Assembly: GCA_001298545.1 (NCBI GenBank)
Contig: LJCX01000010.1
Span: 173,885 to 237,884, forward strand
Reading direction: 5' to 3'
DNA from: Actinobacteria bacterium OV320
GTDB lineage: Bacteria > Actinomycetota > Actinomycetes > Streptomycetales > Streptomycetaceae
Length of the DNA: 64,000 nt
Part shown: piece by piece, positions 62,083-64,000 of the stretch
Position numbering within the stretch: the first letter of the stretch is position 1
Layout of the letters: each line of letters opens with the position of its first letter
The notes under the pieces: generated by a model
What the model was told of the DNA's origin: nothing
Database searches by the model: none
The model's input: the letters and a program-made list of their open reading frames with translations, nothing else
Program-made: the position numbers and the translations under genes

Positions 62083-62138
62083 CCCATGCGCCAACGCCCA
62101 TGCGCCAACGCCCATGCGCCAACGCCCATGTGCCCACG
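62083..62138. repeat. Four tandem 14-bp repeats
   Basis: Unit CCCATGCGCCAACG starts at 62083, 62097, 62111 and 62125; the last copy has two changes (CCCATGTGCCCACG). It lies in a non-coding stretch between the hypothetical gene and the aldo/keto reductase stop. It is a minisatellite with the same unit length as the one at 41120 but unrelated sequence. Confidence 0.88.
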
Positions 62139-62226
62139 CCGCATTGCCCAAGCCTGAAGATCACGCGACCCTGATCGCTCTATCGAGAAGAGTCGATTGA
62201 AGTGGGGCAGATTCTTGGTTGGCCGA

Positions 62227-63204
62227 TCAGAAGTAGGTCGGCAGGCGCGCGGTGTAGGGGTCTTCCAGTGCGGCGATCTCGTCTTCGGTGAGCGTGAGGT
62301 CGAGCGCGGCGACGGCGTCGGTGAGGTGGCGGGTCTTGGTGGCGCCGACGATGGGCGCGGACACGACGGGGTTCTTCAGGACCCACGCCAGTGCGACCTG
62401 GGCCATCGGGACACCGTGCGCGTCGGCGATCTTCTGGACGGCGTCGACGATGGCTTCGTCGGTGTCGACGAACAGGGGGCGGCCGGCGTAGTCGGTGTCG
62501 GGGGCGGCCTTGGCCCGTACGGTGCTGTCCTGGCCCCAGGGGCGGGCGACACGGCCACCGGCCAGGGGGCTCCAGGGGATGGAGCCGACACCGGAGTGGG
62601 CGAGCAGGCCGAACATCTCCCGCTCCTCCTCCCGTGCCAGCAGGCTGTACTGGTCCTGCATGGACACGAAGGGCGTCCAGCCGTGGCTGTGGGCGGCGTG
62701 CTGCATGGTGGCGAACTGCCAGGCCCACATCGAGGAGGCGCCGAGGTAGCGGACCTTGCCGGCCTTGACGAGGTCGTGCAGGGCTTCCATGGTCTCCTCG
62801 ACCGGGGTCTGCGGGTCGAAGCGGTGAATCTGGTAGAGGTCGACGTAGTCGGTGCCCAGCCGGGTCAAGGAGGCGTCGATCTGCTCCATCACGGCCTTGC
62901 GCGACAGGCCCGACCCACCGGGTCCGTCGTGCATGGGGTTGAACAGCTTGGTGGCCAGGACGACGTCGTCGCGCTTCGTGTACTTCTTGATCGCACGGCC
63001 CACGATCTCCTCGGATGTGCCGTAGGCGTAGATATTAGCGGTGTCCCAGAAGGTGATCCCGGACTCGACGGCCTGGCGGAAGATCGGTTCGGCGGCGTCG
63101 TCGTCCAGAGCCCACGGCATTTCTGAGGTGTCGCCGAAGCTCATGCATCCGAGTGCGATGCGGCTGATCTTCAGTCCGGAGGTGCCCAGACGGGTGTACT
63201 GCAT
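62227..63204 (-). CDS. Aldo/keto reductase
   Basis: 325 residues from ATG 63204. The catalytic tetrad is visible: Asp and Tyr in FWDTANIYAYGTSEE, Lys in VVLATKLFNP, and His in LYQIHRFDP. The TIM-barrel end reads GATKTRHLTDAVAALDLTLT, the NADPH-binding region. It belongs to the large group of single-domain AKRs similar to YajO or perakine-reductase-type enzymes. It is divergent from an MmyB-like XRE regulator with a shared inverted element, a common regulator/oxidoreductase pairing in Streptomyces. Confidence 0.92.
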   Translation of the reverse strand: MQYTRLGTSGLKISRIALGCMSFGDTSEMPWALDDDAAEPIFRQAVESGITFWDTANIYAYGTSEEIVGRAIKKYTKRDDVVLATKLFNPMHDGPGGSGLSRKAVMEQIDASLTRLGTDYVDLYQIHRFDPQTPVEETMEALHDLVKAGKVRYLGASSMWAWQFATMQHAAHSHGWTPFVSMQDQYSLLAREEEREMFGLLAHSGVGSIPWSPLAGGRVARPWGQDSTVRAKAAPDTDYAGRPLFVDTDEAIVDAVQKIADAHGVPMAQVALAWVLKNPVVSAPIVGATKTRHLTDAVAALDLTLTEDEIAALEDPYTARLPTYF

Positions 63205-63279
63205 GACGCGCTCCTCGTCGTCGGTGCAACCGGCGGACACCGGCTGCTTCACGTCGAGGCTAGGCAGCCGACGGTGGCG

Positions 63280-63515
63280 GTGGGAGATGCTGCCAGCACC
63301 CCCCAGCCGGGCAAGCGGCACGCCTGCTGCCGAGGTATGGGCCGCCTGGGGCGCGGTGCTTCCCACCCGACGGGCGCGGATCACCCCCGGGCCAGGTCGG
63401 CCGGACCCGCGGTCAGATGCGCGCGACGACCTGCGGCTCGGCATGAGCGTGCGGTGGTGCAGCGGACGCCGCCGTGCGGGATGCCGCCGAGGGGGGTGCT
63501 GGCAGCATCTCCCAC
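63280..63515. promoter_or_regulatory. Identical 25-bp elements upstream of both divergent genes
   Basis: A 25-bp sequence containing the odd palindrome TGCTGGCAGCA occurs at 63491-63515, pointing to the XRE gene, and as its exact reverse complement at 63280-63304, pointing to the aldo/keto reductase. Each is followed by a TAG-type -10-like hexamer (TAGCGT near 63534; TAGCCT near 63262 on the minus strand). This placement suggests one operator/promoter element per gene, bound by the XRE regulator. Confidence 0.8.
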
Positions 63516-63545
63516 GTTCCAGGTGGGGCCCGTAGCGTGAAAGAC

Positions 63546-63837
63546 ATGAACAACCGCAGCGAGGTACGGGATTTTCTGATCTCCCGCCGCGGGAAGGTCA
63601 CCCCCGAGCAGGTGGGCCTCGTCGATCACGGCGGCACCCGCCGGGTCCCCGGTCTGCGACGCAGCGAGGTGGCCGACCTGGCCGGGGTGTCGGTGGAGTA
63701 CTACACCCAGCTCGAACGCGGCAACGTGCGCGGAGCCTCCGAGAGCGTCCTGGACGCCGTGGCCCGTGCGCTGCTGCTGGACGAGGCCGAGCGGGCACAC
63801 CTGTTCGATCTGGTGCGTGCCGCCAACAGCGGCACGG
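63546..63837 (+). pseudogene. MmyB-like XRE regulator, truncated by a transposon fragment
   Basis: From ATG 63546 the frame reads NNRSEVRDFLISRRGKVTPE, TRRVPGLRRSEVADLAGVSV, then YYTQLERGNVRGASESVLDA and LLLDEAERAHLFDLVRAAN, the N-terminal HTH of MmyB-type regulators. After VRAANSG (about 63837) the expected MmyB ligand domain is replaced by sequence that is the antisense of a TnpB-like ORF. The frame stays open to the window edge, giving a chimeric tail. The DNA-binding part is intact, so a truncated repressor could still be made. Confidence 0.75.
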
Positions 63838-63935
63838 CGGTACTTCGAGGCCAGCGACCCCAGATGCCCGCCGACCAGGCGCAGCACCTTCTCATCGTCC
63901 GGCGTCAGCTGCTTGAAGCGGGTCCGCACGGCCAC
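63838..63935 (-). mobile_element. N-terminal fragment of a TnpB-like transposon protein
   Basis: From a GTG at 63935 the minus strand encodes AVRTRFKQLTPDDEKVLRLV, then GGHLGSLASKYR, the N-terminus of an OrfB/TnpB-like transposase family common in Streptomyces. It stops matching where it meets the XRE gene. The 3' part is lost; the 5' flank leads to the window end. Confidence 0.6.
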
Positions 63936-64000
63936 ACCGGACGGCCCGGGAGTGACGAACGGCGCCGCGACACTTCTCAGCCCACCCACCCTGTCACCCT

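Noticed and set aside
62083..62138. Tandem repeats considered as a CRISPR array
   Set aside because: Units are 14 bp and contiguous with no spacers, and no cas gene is present.

Overview
The window is high-GC DNA with strong G/C third-codon bias, AGGAGG-type ribosome binding sites, GTG starts and families typical of Streptomyces (DUF5302, DUF6058, DUF2809, MmyB-like and NB-ARC/TPR regulators, TetR/oxidoreductase pairs). Single-copy regulators and enzymes alternate with many broken genes, as expected for an accessory chromosome-arm region. I saw no rRNA, tRNA or CRISPR array.

Layout. 0-4.3 kb: remnants, a RidA-family protein, a decayed nitroreductase, a secreted beta-rich protein and a DUF5302 protein. 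4.3-13 kb: an NB-ARC/TPR regulator, then regulator/target pairs with readable operators (TetR with a zinc-type oxidoreductase, MocR with a YczE-like membrane protein, TetR with an SDR). 13-24 kb: small metabolic and unknown genes, gdhA, an APC permease, and several gene remnants (a CHAT fragment and a gene carrying a 10-bp tandem duplication). 24.5-30.3 kb: a 1550-residue caspase-like/STAND NTPase/WD40 protein divergent from a lipase-like alpha/beta hydrolase, a candidate conflict or cell-suicide system. 30-42 kb: two adjacent pseudogenes, a MarR-controlled redox operon, a small secreted protein, regulator and IS remnants, a membrane transporter-like protein, a 1225-residue subtilase and a LuxR-type regulator. 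42-48.5 kb: an IS481 remnant, an L-amino-acid-oxidase-like flavoenzyme divergent from an unusual AA10-like protein, a GNAT, and an FHA membrane protein followed by a small partner sharing its NVAG(D/N)Q motif.

48.9-60.1 kb is the most distinctive locus: an NAD-dependent epimerase-type reductase divergent from a tight operon of fatty acyl-AMP ligase, acyl carrier protein, two acyl-CoA-dehydrogenase-like proteins, alpha-oxoamine synthase, a large GNAT-fold N-acyltransferase, a possible 25-residue ORF and a fatty-acid hydroxylase, facing an MMPL exporter. The combination matches the logic of bacterial ceramide synthesis (serine palmitoyltransferase-like condensation on an ACP, CerR-type reduction, bCerS-type N-acylation) plus FA2H-type hydroxylation and export. 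I propose that it makes a sphingolipid-like or other N-acyl amino-ketone/alcohol lipid. The families are read from sequence; the product is inference.

60.2-64 kb: a truncated XRE/TPR regulator, a GNAT, an unknown protein, and an aldo/keto reductase divergent from an MmyB-like regulator, with the same 25-bp element upstream of each. The regulator gene is cut by a TnpB-like fragment near the window end.
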